Source: Streptomyces sp. NBC_01460 (lineage in GTDB: Bacteria > Actinomycetota > Actinomycetes > Streptomycetales > Streptomycetaceae). From it: a stretch of 64,000 nucleotides of DNA. The number at the start of each line of letters is the position of its first letter. The first letter of the stretch is position 1. A model generated the notes under the pieces. It did no database searches and was not told the origin of the DNA. It was given only the letters and a program-made list of their open reading frames with translations. Shown one piece after another: positions 24,767 to 33,759 of the stretch. Both the position numbers and the translations under genes were made by a program. The stretch is taken from NCBI RefSeq assembly GCF_036227405.1, contig NZ_CP109473.1, positions 6,634,001 to 6,698,000 of the forward strand, read 5' to 3'.

Positions 24767-25861
24767 CTACTGCGCCACCAGTCCCTTTGCGTCACGCGCC
24801 AGCGCCGTCAGCCGAGAGATGGCCCGGAAGTACTTCTTCCGGTACCCGCCGTTCAGCATCTCTTCGCTGAACAGCCGGTCGAAGGGGAGGCCGGAGGCGA
24901 GCACCGGCACCTCACGGTCGTAGAGCCGGTCCGCGAGCACCACCAGGCGCAGCGCGGTCGACTGGTCGGGCACCGGCCGCACGTCGGTGAGGCAGACTGC
25001 CGCGATCCCGTCCGTCAGCGCGCCGTACCGGCTCGGGTGGACCCGGGCGAGATGGTCGAGCAGGGACGGGAAGTCGTCGAGGGAGGCACCCGGGGTCGCG
25101 TACGCGGCCTTGGTCACCTGGTCGTCGGAGTACGGCGGGGGCGCCTCGGGCAGTCCCCGGTGGCGGTAGTCCTCGCCGTCGATCCGCAGCGGCCGGAAGT
25201 GCGAGGACAGCCCCTGGATCTCACGGAGGAAGTCGGCCGCGGCGAACCGGCCCTCCCCGAGCTTGCCGGGCAGCGTGTTCGACGTGGCGGCCAGCGCGAC
25301 GCCCGCCTCGACGAGCCGGCTGAGCAGCGACGACACCAGGACGGTGTCGCCCGGGTCGTCCAGTTCGAACTCGTCGATGCAGAGCAGCCGGTGCCCGCTC
25401 AGGGTCTGCACGGTCTGCTGGAAGCCCAGGGCGCCGACCAGGTTCGTCAGTTCGACGAAGGTGCCGAAGGCCTTGAGCGAGCTGTCGGCCGGGGTGGCGT
25501 GCCAGAGGGAGGCCAGGAGGTGGGTCTTGCCGACGCCGTACCCGCCGTCGAGATAGACACCGCGCGGGCCGGCGGGCGCGGCCGGCTGCTTCCTCCCGAA
25601 CCACTTGCGCTTGCCGGATCCCGTCGCGTGCGCCCCGCCGAGCCCCTCGGCGAACGAGCTGAGGACCGCGACCGCCTCGGTCTGGCTCGGCTGGTCCGGA
25701 TCGGGTACGTACGTATCGAAGCGCACCGAGTCGAAGCGCGGCGGCGGCACCATCTCCGCGACCAGCCGGTCGGCGGGAACGCGCGGCTCTAGGGCGCACA
25801 GGGACAGCGGGGACGGTTCGGCTATGGGGCTCTGCCCAGGCGCAGCTGTGGAGGACGACAC
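24767..25861 (-). CDS. zapE: ZapE/AFG1-like ATPase
   Basis: A 364-residue P-loop ATPase of the ZapE/AFG1 family, linked to cell division in proteobacteria and to mitochondrial protein quality control. Walker A is GGYGVGKTHLLASLW (about 106-120), Walker B LLCIDEFELDDPGDT, and sensor I ATSNTLP. An insert of about 15 residues before Walker A (GSGKRKWFGRKQP) is a loop common in actinobacterial members. Start at the ATG at 25861; it overlaps no other gene and is divergent from the RibD-like gene. Function in Streptomyces is inferred from the family. Confidence 0.85.
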   Translation of the reverse strand: MSSSTAAPGQSPIAEPSPLSLCALEPRVPADRLVAEMVPPPRFDSVRFDTYVPDPDQPSQTEAVAVLSSFAEGLGGAHATGSGKRKWFGRKQPAAPAGPRGVYLDGGYGVGKTHLLASLWHATPADSSLKAFGTFVELTNLVGALGFQQTVQTLSGHRLLCIDEFELDDPGDTVLVSSLLSRLVEAGVALAATSNTLPGKLGEGRFAAADFLREIQGLSSHFRPLRIDGEDYRHRGLPEAPPPYSDDQVTKAAYATPGASLDDFPSLLDHLARVHPSRYGALTDGIAAVCLTDVRPVPDQSTALRLVVLADRLYDREVPVLASGLPFDRLFSEEMLNGGYRKKYFRAISRLTALARDAKGLVAQ

Positions 25862-25920
25862 AACTCTCCACCTTAAGGCCTCTCCCGGAAGGCCCTCGGC
25901 GCCGTGCCAGACTGCGGACC

Positions 25921-26703
25921 ATGCGACGCCTGCTCCCTGTGACGGACCCGACAGCCACGACCGGGTCCACGGACGCCACCGGCCGCGAGTGGACGCTCGC
26001 CGAACTGGCCGACGCCTACGCCTACCCCGCGGGCGAGGAGCGCCCCCTGCTCCGCGCCAACATGGTCTCCACCCTGGACGGCGCGGCGCAGCACGACGGC
26101 CGCTCCCAGGGCATCTCGTGCGCCGCCGACATGCGGATCTTCGGCACCCTGCGCGGCCTGGCCGACGTGATCGTCGTCGGCGCCGAGACGGTGCGTCTGG
26201 AGGGCTACCGCCCCCCGCGGGTCCGCGAGGCCTTCGCCGGCCGACGCGCGGCGGCCGGGCAGGGCCCCGCAGCGGCCGTCGCGGTCGTCAGCGCGAGTCT
26301 GGATCTGGACTTCTCGCTCCCGCTCTTCACCTCGCCGCCGGTCCCGACCGTCGTGGTCACCGGAGCCGCGGCCCCCTCGGACCGGGTCCACGCGGCCCGG
26401 GACGCGGGGGCCGAGGTGCTGTTCGCCGGGGACGGTGCCGCGGTCGACCCGGCGCGCGCCGTGGAGACGCTGGGCCGGCAGGGCTTCCGCCGGCTCCTCA
26501 CCGAGGGCGGGCCGCGTCTCCTCGGCCAGTTCGTCGCGGCCGGGGTGCTGGACGAGCTCTGCCTGACCCTGTCCCCGCTGCTCGTCGCCGGGGACGCCCA
26601 GCGCATCGCGGGCGGGCCGGGACTCACCGTGCCGGAACGATTCTCCCTCGTCTCGCTGCTGGAGGAGGACGGATTCCTCTTCAGCCGGTACGGGAAGATC
26701 TGA
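25921..26703 (+). CDS. RibD C-terminal domain (pyrimidine reductase-like) protein
   Basis: A 260-residue DHFR-like reductase of the RibD C-terminal family. NADPH-binding and substrate blocks are visible: LLRANMVSTLDGAAQHDGRSQGIS near the N-terminus, ADVIVVGAETVRLEGY in the middle, and LLTEGGPRLLGQFVAAGVLDELCLTLSP toward the end. It lacks the deaminase domain of full RibD. Actinobacteria carry several such stand-alone copies, not all in riboflavin synthesis, so the exact substrate is open. The ATG at 25921 is the only sensible start. Confidence 0.8.
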   Translation: MRRLLPVTDPTATTGSTDATGREWTLAELADAYAYPAGEERPLLRANMVSTLDGAAQHDGRSQGISCAADMRIFGTLRGLADVIVVGAETVRLEGYRPPRVREAFAGRRAAAGQGPAAAVAVVSASLDLDFSLPLFTSPPVPTVVVTGAAAPSDRVHAARDAGAEVLFAGDGAAVDPARAVETLGRQGFRRLLTEGGPRLLGQFVAAGVLDELCLTLSPLLVAGDAQRIAGGPGLTVPERFSLVSLLEEDGFLFSRYGKI

Positions 26704-26760
26704 CACTTAGCGGAATTACTCGTTCCGGTTGGCTCCCGGTGGGCAGACTAGGTCCTGCTA

Positions 26761-26778
26761 CCCCGTGCAATTGCGGGG
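26761..26778 (+). promoter_or_regulatory. Leader hairpin before the USP-like gene
   Basis: ccccgtgcaattgcgggg folds with arms cccc/gggg around an internal gcaattgc palindrome and one bulge. It lies 65 bp upstream of the next start codon. It could be the 5' end structure of the transcript or a weak terminator after the reductase gene. Confidence 0.3.
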
Positions 26779-26842
26779 AAGGATGGTTTCAGCAACAGCG
26801 GCCGTCCCGCGGCCGACGAGATGAAGCGGAAGGGCGCCTGTC

Positions 26843-27313
26843 GTGTTCACAAGCGTTTTGATGATCGAGAAGCCCCTTACTCCCGAGGACGTGGAATTCG
26901 TCACCACCCTCCACGGCGAGGAGCAGATCTCGTTCGTCGTACTGATGCAGCCCCGCAGCGACCAGGCCGACGTCCTGCTGCGCGCGATCGACGACGTGGC
27001 GATCGGCGAGCTCAGAGAGGCCGTCCGTGAAGGTGACCGGCCCGAGGGCAAGGAGGCCAGGGAGCCCGCCGAGATGGCCCTGGAGTACTCGCTCAGGGAG
27101 CTGCGCGAGGCGGGTGCGGAGGCCGTCGGGCAGGTGGTCGAGGACCATCCCCTGGACAAGCTGAAGACCGTGGTCGAGGACTCCGGGGCCGACGAGGTCA
27201 TCGTGCTGACGGCGCCGCACTACGTCGAGGAGTTCTTCCACCGCGACTGGGCCTCCCGGGCCCGTCACAAGGTCGGCGTACCGGTGCTCAAGCTCTTCGC
27301 GCACAGCGAATAG
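26843..27313 (+). CDS. Small USP-like alpha/beta protein
   Basis: A 156-residue cytosolic protein with no catalytic motif I recognise. The arrangement of strand-helix units (FTSVLMIEK, EQISFVVLMQP, ADEVIVLTAPHYVEEFFHRDWASRARHKVGVPVLKLF) suggests a universal stress protein or flavodoxin-like Rossmann fold without a clear ATP-binding G-x2-G-x9-GS motif. Close relatives are often labelled indole-3-glycerol phosphate synthase, which I do not believe, because the TIM barrel and its catalytic residues are missing. GTG start at 26843 with GGAAGGG upstream. It is 45 bp before murC and could be in one operon with it. Confidence 0.6.
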   Translation: MFTSVLMIEKPLTPEDVEFVTTLHGEEQISFVVLMQPRSDQADVLLRAIDDVAIGELREAVREGDRPEGKEAREPAEMALEYSLRELREAGAEAVGQVVEDHPLDKLKTVVEDSGADEVIVLTAPHYVEEFFHRDWASRARHKVGVPVLKLFAHSE

Positions 27314-27358
27314 GCTGGGGCGGACCCAGCACCACGTCGCACCTCGGGAGAGACACGT

Positions 27359-28753
27359 ATGGCACCCGGTATTCCTGCCGCCCTGGAACGGCCGCACTTC
27401 ATCGGCATCGGCGGCGCCGGAATGTCGGGCATCGCGAAGATCCTCGCCCAGCGCGGCGCGAAGGTGGCGGGCAGCGACGCCAAGGAGTCCGCCACCGCCG
27501 ACGCCCTGCGCGGGCTGGGAGCGACCGTCCACATCGGGCACGCCGCCGGCCACCTGGCCGACGACGCGACCTCGGTGGTCGTCTCCAGCGCCATCCGCGC
27601 CGACAACCCCGAGCTGGTCCGCGCCGCCGAGCTCGGCATCCCGGTCGTGCACCGCTCCGACGCCCTGGCCTCCCTGATGGAGGGCCTCCGCGCCATCGCC
27701 GTCGCGGGCACGCACGGCAAGACCACCACCACGTCGATGCTCGCCGTCGCCCTGTCCGAGCTGGCCCTCGACCCCTCGTACGCCATCGGCGGCGACCTGG
27801 AGGGCCCCGGCACCAACGCCACGCACGGCGGTGGCGACATCTTCGTCGCCGAGGCGGACGAGAGCGACCGGAGCTTCCAGAAGTACGTCCCCGAGGTCGC
27901 GATCGTCCTCAACGTGGAGCTCGACCACCACGCGAACTACGCGTCGATGGACGAGATCTACGAGTCCTTCGAGACCTTCGTCGGCAAGGTCGTCCCCGGC
28001 GGCACCCTGGTCGTCGCCGCCGACCAGCCCGGCGCGGTCGAGCTGACCCGCCGGGTCCGCGGCCTCCCCTCCCTCAACGTCGTCACGTACGGCGAGTCCG
28101 AGGGCGCGGACGTCCGGGTCCACAAGGTCACTCCGCGCGGCCTGACCAGCGAGGTCACGGTCGTGCTGAACGGCAAGTACCTCACCTTCACGGTCTCCGT
28201 GCCCGGCCGCCACTACGCGCACAACGCGGTGGCCGCCCTGGCCGCCGGTGTCGCCCTCGGCATCCCCGCGCACAACCTGGCCTCCGCCCTCGGGAAGTAC
28301 ACCGGGGTCAAGCGCCGCCTCCAGCTCAAGGGCGAGGCGGCCGGCGTCCAGGTCATCGACTCCTACGCGCACCACCCCACGGAGATGACCGCCGACCTGG
28401 AGGCCATGCGCGGCGCGGCGACCGGCTCCCGCCTCCTGGTGGTCTTCCAGCCCCACCTCTTCTCCCGCACCCAGGAGCTCGGCACGGAGATGGGCCAGGC
28501 CCTCGCCCTCGCCGACGCCTCCCTGGTCCTGGACATCTACCCGGCCCGCGAGGACCCGGTCCCCGGCGTCACCAGCGAGCTGATCATCGACGCCGCGAAG
28601 GCCGCGGGCGCCGAGGTCACGGCCGTCCACGACAAGGCCGCGGTCCCCGCCGCCGTCGCGGGAATGGCGAAGCCGGGCGATCTGGTTCTCACCATGGGAG
28701 CGGGCGATGTCACCGACCTCGGCCCGCAGATCCTGGACCACCTGTCGAGCTGA
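27359..28753 (+). CDS. murC: UDP-N-acetylmuramate--L-alanine ligase
   Basis: A 464-residue cytosolic Mur ligase that adds L-Ala to UDP-MurNAc. The N-terminal UDP-binding motif is IGIGGAGMSGIAKIL (about 15-29), and the ATP loop is AVAGTHGKTTTTSML (about 116-130). The central domain has EADESDRSF and VLNVELDHHANY, and the C-terminal domain has the SYAHHPTEM block. All are intact and the length is standard. It lies outside the main division-cell-wall cluster. RBS GGGAGAG is 8 nt before the ATG. The overlapping downstream msrB suggests co-transcription. Confidence 0.95.
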   Translation: MAPGIPAALERPHFIGIGGAGMSGIAKILAQRGAKVAGSDAKESATADALRGLGATVHIGHAAGHLADDATSVVVSSAIRADNPELVRAAELGIPVVHRSDALASLMEGLRAIAVAGTHGKTTTTSMLAVALSELALDPSYAIGGDLEGPGTNATHGGGDIFVAEADESDRSFQKYVPEVAIVLNVELDHHANYASMDEIYESFETFVGKVVPGGTLVVAADQPGAVELTRRVRGLPSLNVVTYGESEGADVRVHKVTPRGLTSEVTVVLNGKYLTFTVSVPGRHYAHNAVAALAAGVALGIPAHNLASALGKYTGVKRRLQLKGEAAGVQVIDSYAHHPTEMTADLEAMRGAATGSRLLVVFQPHLFSRTQELGTEMGQALALADASLVLDIYPAREDPVPGVTSELIIDAAKAAGAEVTAVHDKAAVPAAVAGMAKPGDLVLTMGAGDVTDLGPQILDHLSS

Positions 28754-28763
28754 GGGAGCCACC

Positions 28764-29171
28764 GTGTCCTACGACGTCGAGAAGCCGGACGAGCAGTGGC
28801 GGGCGGAGCTGTCCCCCGCCGAGTACGCGGTGCTGCGCAAGGCCGGCACCGAGCCCGCATTCGTGGGCGAATACACCGATACCAAGACCGCGGGCCTCTA
28901 CTCCTGCCGTGCCTGTGGGGCGGAGCTGTTCCGCTCCGACACCAAATTCGAGTCGCACTGCGGCTGGCCGTCCTTCTACGACCCGAAGGACACCGACGCG
29001 GTCGAGCTGATCCAGGACAACAGCATGGGCATGACCCGCACCGAGGTGCGCTGCGCCCGCTGCGGTTCGCACCTGGGCCACGTCTTCGAGGGCGAGGGCT
29101 ATCAGACGCCCACGGACCAGCGGTACTGCATCAACTCGATCTCGCTGACCCTGGCGCCGGACGAGAGCTGA
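28764..29171 (+). CDS. msrB: Peptide-methionine (R)-S-oxide reductase
   Basis: A 135-residue enzyme that repairs R-methionine sulfoxide in proteins. The zinc-binding CxxC pairs are YSCRACG and RCARCGSH, and the catalytic Cys is in QRYCINSISL near the C-terminus. The substrate-binding HCGWPSF motif is intact. The GTG at 28764 has GGGAG 8 nt upstream and begins 11 bp after murC, so it is probably in the same operon. A longer frame from 28707 is a shadow within murC. Confidence 0.93.
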   Translation: MSYDVEKPDEQWRAELSPAEYAVLRKAGTEPAFVGEYTDTKTAGLYSCRACGAELFRSDTKFESHCGWPSFYDPKDTDAVELIQDNSMGMTRTEVRCARCGSHLGHVFEGEGYQTPTDQRYCINSISLTLAPDES

Positions 29172-29212
29172 GCCGGCGTGGTCCCGTAGCCCGGGACCGG
29201 CCGTACGACGCA

Positions 29213-29253
29213 CGGAACGCCCGCCGGGAGACATCCTCCCGGCGGGCGTTCCG
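29213..29253. terminator. 18-bp perfect hairpin after msrB
   Basis: The stem cggaacgcccgccgggag (29213-29230) pairs exactly with 29236-29253 across a 5-nt loop, 42 bp after the msrB stop. One of the strongest structures in the window; works for transcription from either side. Confidence 0.85.
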
Positions 29254-29269
29254 TCGTTCCCATGCTGCT

Positions 29270-29295
29270 GGTGTCCCCGGCCGGCCGGGGACACC
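29270..29295 (-). terminator. 26-bp perfect palindrome after the MMPL gene
   Basis: A perfect palindrome of 26 bp (ggtgtccccggcc and its complement), 6 bp beyond the minus-strand MMPL stop. Together with the adjacent 18-bp hairpin it insulates the two convergent genes. Confidence 0.7.
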
Positions 29296-29301
29296 GAGCG
29301 C

Positions 29302-31473
29302 TCACGCCTTCACGAGCTCCTCCGGCTGCCGCTGCACGGGGATCTCCCGGTTCAGCCGCTCGCCCTCGATGTCGAGGTCGGGCAGGACCCGGTCGACCGG
29401 GCCGGGCAGCCACCAGGCGGCACGTCCCAGCAGGTGCATGACCGCGGGCACGAGGGCCATGCGGACGACGAAGGCGTCGACGAGCACGCCGACCGCCAGG
29501 GCGAACCCGATGGACTTGATGATGGGATCGGGCATGAAGACGAATCCGCCGAAGACGGCAGTCATGATCACCGCCGCGGCCGTCACCACGCGTCCGTTGT
29601 GGCCGACCCCGCTGACGACGGACTCGCGGGCGTCGGCGCCGTGCACGAAGTCCTCCCGCATCCGCGAGACGAGGAAGACCTCGTAGTCCATGGCCAGCCC
29701 GAAGAGGATCCCGATCAGCAGGATGGGCAGGAAGCTGACCAGCGGTCCGGGTGTGTCGAGGCCGACCAGGCCGGCCAGGTGGCCCTCCTGGAAGATGGCG
29801 ACGGTGATGCCGAACGTGGCGCCGATCGTCAGCAGGAAGCCCAGCGCGGCCTTGAGGGGCACCAGGACCGACCGGAAGACGAGCATCAGCAGCAGGACGG
29901 ACAGCCCGACCACCAGCAGGAGGTAGACCGGCAGCGCGCCGGCGAGCTTCTCGGACACGTCGATGCCCACCGCGGTGGCACCCGTCAGCGAGACGGAGGC
30001 GCCCGTGACGCTCTCCACGCGGTCACGGATCCCGTTGACGGTGTCCTCGGTCGCGGCGTCCGTGGGGCCGGTCTCGGGGATCACGGCCAGCAGGGCCGTG
30101 GTGCCCTTCTCGTTCGTCTGCGGCGGGGCGACGGCCAGTACCCCGGGGGTCTTCGTGATCAGGGCGGCCGTCTCCTTGACCGCCGCGCCGGTCGCCTGCG
30201 GGGTGCCGGCGGACACGACGGCGACGAGCCGGCCGTTGAAGCCCTCGCCGAAGCCTTCGGTGGTGAGGTCGTAGGCCTCGCGGTTGGGTGATCCGACCGC
30301 TTCGGTGCTCGCGTCGGGCAGGGCCAGACGCATGTCCTGCACCGGCAGGGCGAGGGCGCCGAGGCCGACCACTCCGAGGAGGAGGACGGGGACGCGCAGC
30401 CGCGCCACGATCCGGCCCCAGCGGAAGCCGAAGCCGGACTCGGCCTCGACGGGGGCGGAGGCGGCAGCCGGTTCCCGTGTCCGCTGCTTCCGGGGCAGGA
30501 CGCGGGCGCCCGCGAAGCCGAGGACGGCGGGCAGCAGGGTGAGGGACACGAGGACCGCGAGGGCGACCGTGGCGGCAGCCGCCAGACCCATGACCGTCAG
30601 GAAGGGCACCCCGGCGACGGCGAGCCCCGCCAGCGCGATGACGACGGTGGCGCCCGCGAAGACGACGGCCGAACCGGCGGTCCCGACCGCGCGGCCGGCC
30701 GCTTCCTCACCGTCCATGCCGTCCGTCAGGTAGTGACGGTAGCGGGAGGTGATGAACAGGGAGTAGTCGATGCCGACGGCCAGGCCCAGCATGAGCGCCA
30801 GGATGGGCGCGGTGCTGGTCAGCTCCACGACGCTGCTGAGGGCGAACAGCCCGGCCATGCCCGCCGCGACGCCGACCAGCGCGTTCAGCAGGGTCATGCC
30901 CGCCGCGACCAGCGAGCCGAAGGTGAGGACCAGGACGAGGGCGGCGACCGCCACACCGATGACCTCGGTCGAACCGATCTCCGGGACGCCCCGCATGATC
31001 TCGCCGCCGTGTTCGACGCGCAGATCCGGGACGGACGCGCCGGCCTCCGAGAACGCCTCACGCTGTGCGTCGGTGATGCCGTCGACGCCCGACGTGAACT
31101 GCACCTGGACCAGGGCGTAGCGGCCGTCCGGCGAGACGGCCTTCGACGCGAACGGGTCGACCGCTGCGAGTACGCCGGGGACCTTCGCGGCCTCCTGGGT
31201 CACGGGAGCCACGGCAACTGGGGTGAGTTTCCCGCCCTCGGGCGCGGCCACGACGATGGTCCCGGTCGCACCGCCCGCCTGCGGGAACTCCCGGGAGAGC
31301 GAGTCCAGGGCCTTCTGGGACTCGGTGCCGGGGATGGAGAACTTGCTTGTGGTGGGACCGCTGAAGGCCGCCGCACCCCCTCCGAGCAGTGCGAGCAGCA
31401 GGAGCCAGAGGGCGACGACTCGCCCTCGGCGGCGGAAGGACAACCGGCCGAGCCGGTAGAGCAGGATTGCCAT
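29302..31473 (-). CDS. MMPL/RND family transporter
   Basis: A 723-residue membrane protein with the duplicated layout of MMPL transporters: TM1 (about 20-38), a large extracellular loop, TM2-6, then a second loop and TM8-12. Characteristic membrane motifs GLAVGIDYSLFITSRYRHYL and GILFGLAMDYEVFLVSRMREDF carry the buried Asp-Tyr pairs that couple proton flow. The C-terminus lacks a long cytosolic extension. It likely exports a lipid or drug. It lies 97 bp downstream of a TetR gene on the same strand, which probably represses both. Start ATG at 31473. Confidence 0.9.
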   Translation of the reverse strand: MAILLYRLGRLSFRRRGRVVALWLLLLALLGGGAAAFSGPTTSKFSIPGTESQKALDSLSREFPQAGGATGTIVVAAPEGGKLTPVAVAPVTQEAAKVPGVLAAVDPFASKAVSPDGRYALVQVQFTSGVDGITDAQREAFSEAGASVPDLRVEHGGEIMRGVPEIGSTEVIGVAVAALVLVLTFGSLVAAGMTLLNALVGVAAGMAGLFALSSVVELTSTAPILALMLGLAVGIDYSLFITSRYRHYLTDGMDGEEAAGRAVGTAGSAVVFAGATVVIALAGLAVAGVPFLTVMGLAAAATVALAVLVSLTLLPAVLGFAGARVLPRKQRTREPAAASAPVEAESGFGFRWGRIVARLRVPVLLLGVVGLGALALPVQDMRLALPDASTEAVGSPNREAYDLTTEGFGEGFNGRLVAVVSAGTPQATGAAVKETAALITKTPGVLAVAPPQTNEKGTTALLAVIPETGPTDAATEDTVNGIRDRVESVTGASVSLTGATAVGIDVSEKLAGALPVYLLLVVGLSVLLLMLVFRSVLVPLKAALGFLLTIGATFGITVAIFQEGHLAGLVGLDTPGPLVSFLPILLIGILFGLAMDYEVFLVSRMREDFVHGADARESVVSGVGHNGRVVTAAAVIMTAVFGGFVFMPDPIIKSIGFALAVGVLVDAFVVRMALVPAVMHLLGRAAWWLPGPVDRVLPDLDIEGERLNREIPVQRQPEELVKA

Positions 31474-31569
31474 GCGAAGGAGGCGTCTTTCTCTTCGTAC
31501 TGGACTTCTGTCAGCGGGATTCAGCAGATTCAGCAGGAGTCGGCGGGACCCGTCGGGAGCCGGCGTCCG

Positions 31570-32118
31570 TCAGCGGGTGGGGCGGTCGAGGGCTCGCAGC
31601 GCGCCCCGGACCAGTTCGGCACGCATCGTGTCCGGGTCGACGTCCACGTCGGCGGCGACCGTGACGGCCACGCCGCCGATCACCATCTGGGCCATGACGC
31701 GGGCACGCGGATCCCGGGAGCGGCCGGCCAGCGCGTCCGCGAGCTCGTCGACCGCCCGGGGGATGACGGCCAGGACCGGATGGCCGAGCATGTCGGGCAG
31801 TTCGGCAAAGATGATCTTGATTTCCAGATGGAAGCGCATCGCCAGGCCGACGAAGACCGTCACGGCCGACTCGGCGGCCTGGTCGCCCTGCAGCGCCCCC
31901 AGCTCCTCCCGCATGGCGGAAAGGCTCTCGGCCGGCGGGGTCAGCAGTTCGGTGAGGATCGCGTCCTTGCCGGCGAAGTGGTACAGCAGGGACGCCTTGG
32001 AGCAGCGCGCCTCCACCGCGATGTCGTGCAGCGAGGTCCCCTTGGAGCCGTGCTCGGCGAAGAGGCGCAGTGCGGCATCGAGGATCTGACGGCGCATCGC
32101 GGAGGGCGGACGTGGCAT
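31570..32118 (-). CDS. TetR family repressor
   Basis: A 182-residue repressor. The N-terminal helix-turn-helix spans about 8-52 (ILDAALRLFAEHGSKGTSLHDIAVEARCSKASLLYHFAGKD), followed by an all-helical ligand domain. I start it at the ATG at 32118; a longer frame to 32589 runs through its own operators and is not real. It precedes the MMPL exporter and has two perfect tandem operators immediately upstream, so it almost certainly controls itself and the exporter. Confidence 0.9.
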   Translation of the reverse strand: MPRPPSAMRRQILDAALRLFAEHGSKGTSLHDIAVEARCSKASLLYHFAGKDAILTELLTPPAESLSAMREELGALQGDQAAESAVTVFVGLAMRFHLEIKIIFAELPDMLGHPVLAVIPRAVDELADALAGRSRDPRARVMAQMVIGGVAVTVAADVDVDPDTMRAELVRGALRALDRPTR

Positions 32119-32131
32119 GGGGCCACCGTAG

Positions 32132-32147
32132 CTGACCGATCGGTCAG
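32132..32147. promoter_or_regulatory. TetR operator 1, perfect 16-bp palindrome
   Basis: ctgaccgatcggtcag, a perfect palindrome of the TGACCGATCGGTCA type that many TetR regulators bind. It starts 14 bp upstream of the TetR ATG. Confidence 0.75.
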
Positions 32148-32149
32148 CC

Positions 32150-32165
32150 CTGACCGATCGGTCAG
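32150..32165. promoter_or_regulatory. TetR operator 2, identical 16-bp palindrome
   Basis: An exact copy of operator 1, with centres 18 bp apart and only 2 bp between them. Two adjacent identical palindromes suggest two dimers bound side by side over the promoter. Confidence 0.75.
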
Positions 32166-32245
32166 GCCGTCTCCTGTGACGCGGGACACGTCCACGTGCG
32201 GGCGGGCGGACGGTTCGGCGTGTGTGCGGGTGGGCGAGAACGGGA

Positions 32246-32276
32246 GATGGCCCCCCAGGGCTGCTGGAGGGCCATC
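32246..32276 (-). terminator. Hairpin terminator after the first amidohydrolase gene
   Basis: A 13-bp stem with one mismatch (gatggccccccag at 32246-32258 with ctggagggccatc at 32264-32276) and a 5-nt loop, 58 bp beyond the minus-strand stop. Confidence 0.6.
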
Positions 32277-32333
32277 CGTGAACTCGTGTCGTGGGCCTGG
32301 TGATCCGCGGCCGGTGTCGCCACCGGCCGGGCG

Positions 32334-33680
32334 TCACCTTCCCGTCGGCCCGCCCCGGCCGAGGTACTCCCCGTCCCGCGCGACGACCGCACCGCCGTGC
32401 ACCACGATGTCCCGCTGGGGCATGTCCACGACGACCTGAGGCAGGCACTCGCCCTTCACCAGGACGAAGTCGGCCGGGGCGCCGGGCGCGAGGTCCGCGT
32501 GGTCGAGGCCCATGACGTCCGCGCCCCCGTGGGCGGCGACGCGATAACACTCCGTCAGTTCGTCGTCGAGCCGCACGTCCGTGACCCACCCGAGCAGGTG
32601 CGCCCGGTGCAGCATGTCGGCGTTGCCGAAGGGGCTCCAGGAGTCGCGTACGCCGTCGGAGCCGAGCCCCACCCGCACTCCGTGCTCGCGCAGCCGGGCG
32701 ATCGGCAGTACCAGCGAGTCGGACGGCGCCACCGTGGTGAGCGCGATGTCCAGGTCGCCCAGATCGGCGGCGACGGGCCCGAGTTCGCCGTTCGTCAGGC
32801 CGGTCAGGCAGAAGACGTGGCTGACGGTGACCTTGCCGGTCAGGGACAGGGCGCGTGTGCGGTCGATGATGCCGCGCATCGCTTCGAGCCCCTTCGCCCC
32901 GCGGTCGTGCAGGTGGATGTCCAGGCCGATGCCATGGCGGTCCGCGATGCCGAAGACGGCGTCGAGCTGTTCCTCGGGGGCCTGGTCGAAGCCGCCGGGG
33001 TCGATCCCGCCGATCATGTCGACGTCCCCGCTGCGCGCCGCCTCCTCCAGGAGCTCCACCGTGCCCGGGGTACGGATCACGCCGTGCTGCGGGAACGCCA
33101 CGATCTGGACGTCCAGGGCGTGGCGCAGCCGACGGCGGGCATCCGCGAGGCCCTCCACCCCGGCCAGGCCGTAGGCCGGGGCCACGTCGGCGTGGGCGCG
33201 CATCGCCCGTGTCCCGCGGGAGACGGCATGGGTCATCAGGCCGTACGCGCGCTCACCGACGGGACGGCGCTGACTGTGGAACAGCTCCACGTCCTGCTCC
33301 ACGTAGTCGGCGATCCCGCTCGCCGGGCGACGCGACACCCAGGATCCGCCCCAGGTCGTCTTGTCGGGGTGGATGTGCGCGTCCACGAGGGACGGCAGGG
33401 CGATGCGTCCGCCGCCGTCGACGACCTTCGCGCCCCGGGGCGCCGGGCCGCGCGACACACGGCCGTCGACCACCACGAGGTCGGTGGGGTCCTGGCCGAG
33501 CGGACGTACGTCGCGGAAGACGACGGTCCCGGTGGAGGCCCCCGGGGCGCCCGAGGTGGCGGCGCCGGCCGGGGCGGCGGCGGCCGAGGTCGTCGTGGCC
33601 GCGGTGCCGGCCAGCGCGGCGGCACCGGCGAGCACCGTGCGGCGGGAGAAGGTACCGGAGGCGGATGAGGGCGGCTGCAT
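32334..33680 (-). CDS. Tat-exported amidohydrolase (cytosine deaminase-like)
   Basis: A 448-residue protein with a Tat signal (SRRTVLAGAAALAGTAAT, cleaved about residue 38). The amidohydrolase metal site shows VDAHIHPDKTTW (H-x-H, about 95-106), the EE/H region FPQHG and IHLHD, then VSHVFCL and a final Asp in GLGSDGVRD. These fit the cytosine deaminase-like subgroup (HxH, H, H, D). Export through Tat fits a pre-loaded metal cofactor. The ATG at 33680 has AGGAG 7 nt upstream. It is downstream of a second amidohydrolase and a GntR regulator and should be part of that regulon. Substrate unknown; a cyclic amide or nucleobase is likely. Confidence 0.8.
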   Translation of the reverse strand: MQPPSSASGTFSRRTVLAGAAALAGTAATTTSAAAAPAGAATSGAPGASTGTVVFRDVRPLGQDPTDLVVVDGRVSRGPAPRGAKVVDGGGRIALPSLVDAHIHPDKTTWGGSWVSRRPASGIADYVEQDVELFHSQRRPVGERAYGLMTHAVSRGTRAMRAHADVAPAYGLAGVEGLADARRRLRHALDVQIVAFPQHGVIRTPGTVELLEEAARSGDVDMIGGIDPGGFDQAPEEQLDAVFGIADRHGIGLDIHLHDRGAKGLEAMRGIIDRTRALSLTGKVTVSHVFCLTGLTNGELGPVAADLGDLDIALTTVAPSDSLVLPIARLREHGVRVGLGSDGVRDSWSPFGNADMLHRAHLLGWVTDVRLDDELTECYRVAAHGGADVMGLDHADLAPGAPADFVLVKGECLPQVVVDMPQRDIVVHGGAVVARDGEYLGRGGPTGR

Positions 33681-33759
33681 GGGCACTCCTGCTTCGGGGC
33701 GGGCGTGGCGAAGGGGCGGGTGGGGCGAGGCCGGGGACCGGCCGGTCGCGGTGGAGGGG

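Noticed and set aside
26789..28762. A 657-residue minus-strand frame opposite murC
   Set aside because: A mirror frame typical of high-GC DNA; murC on the other strand is certain.
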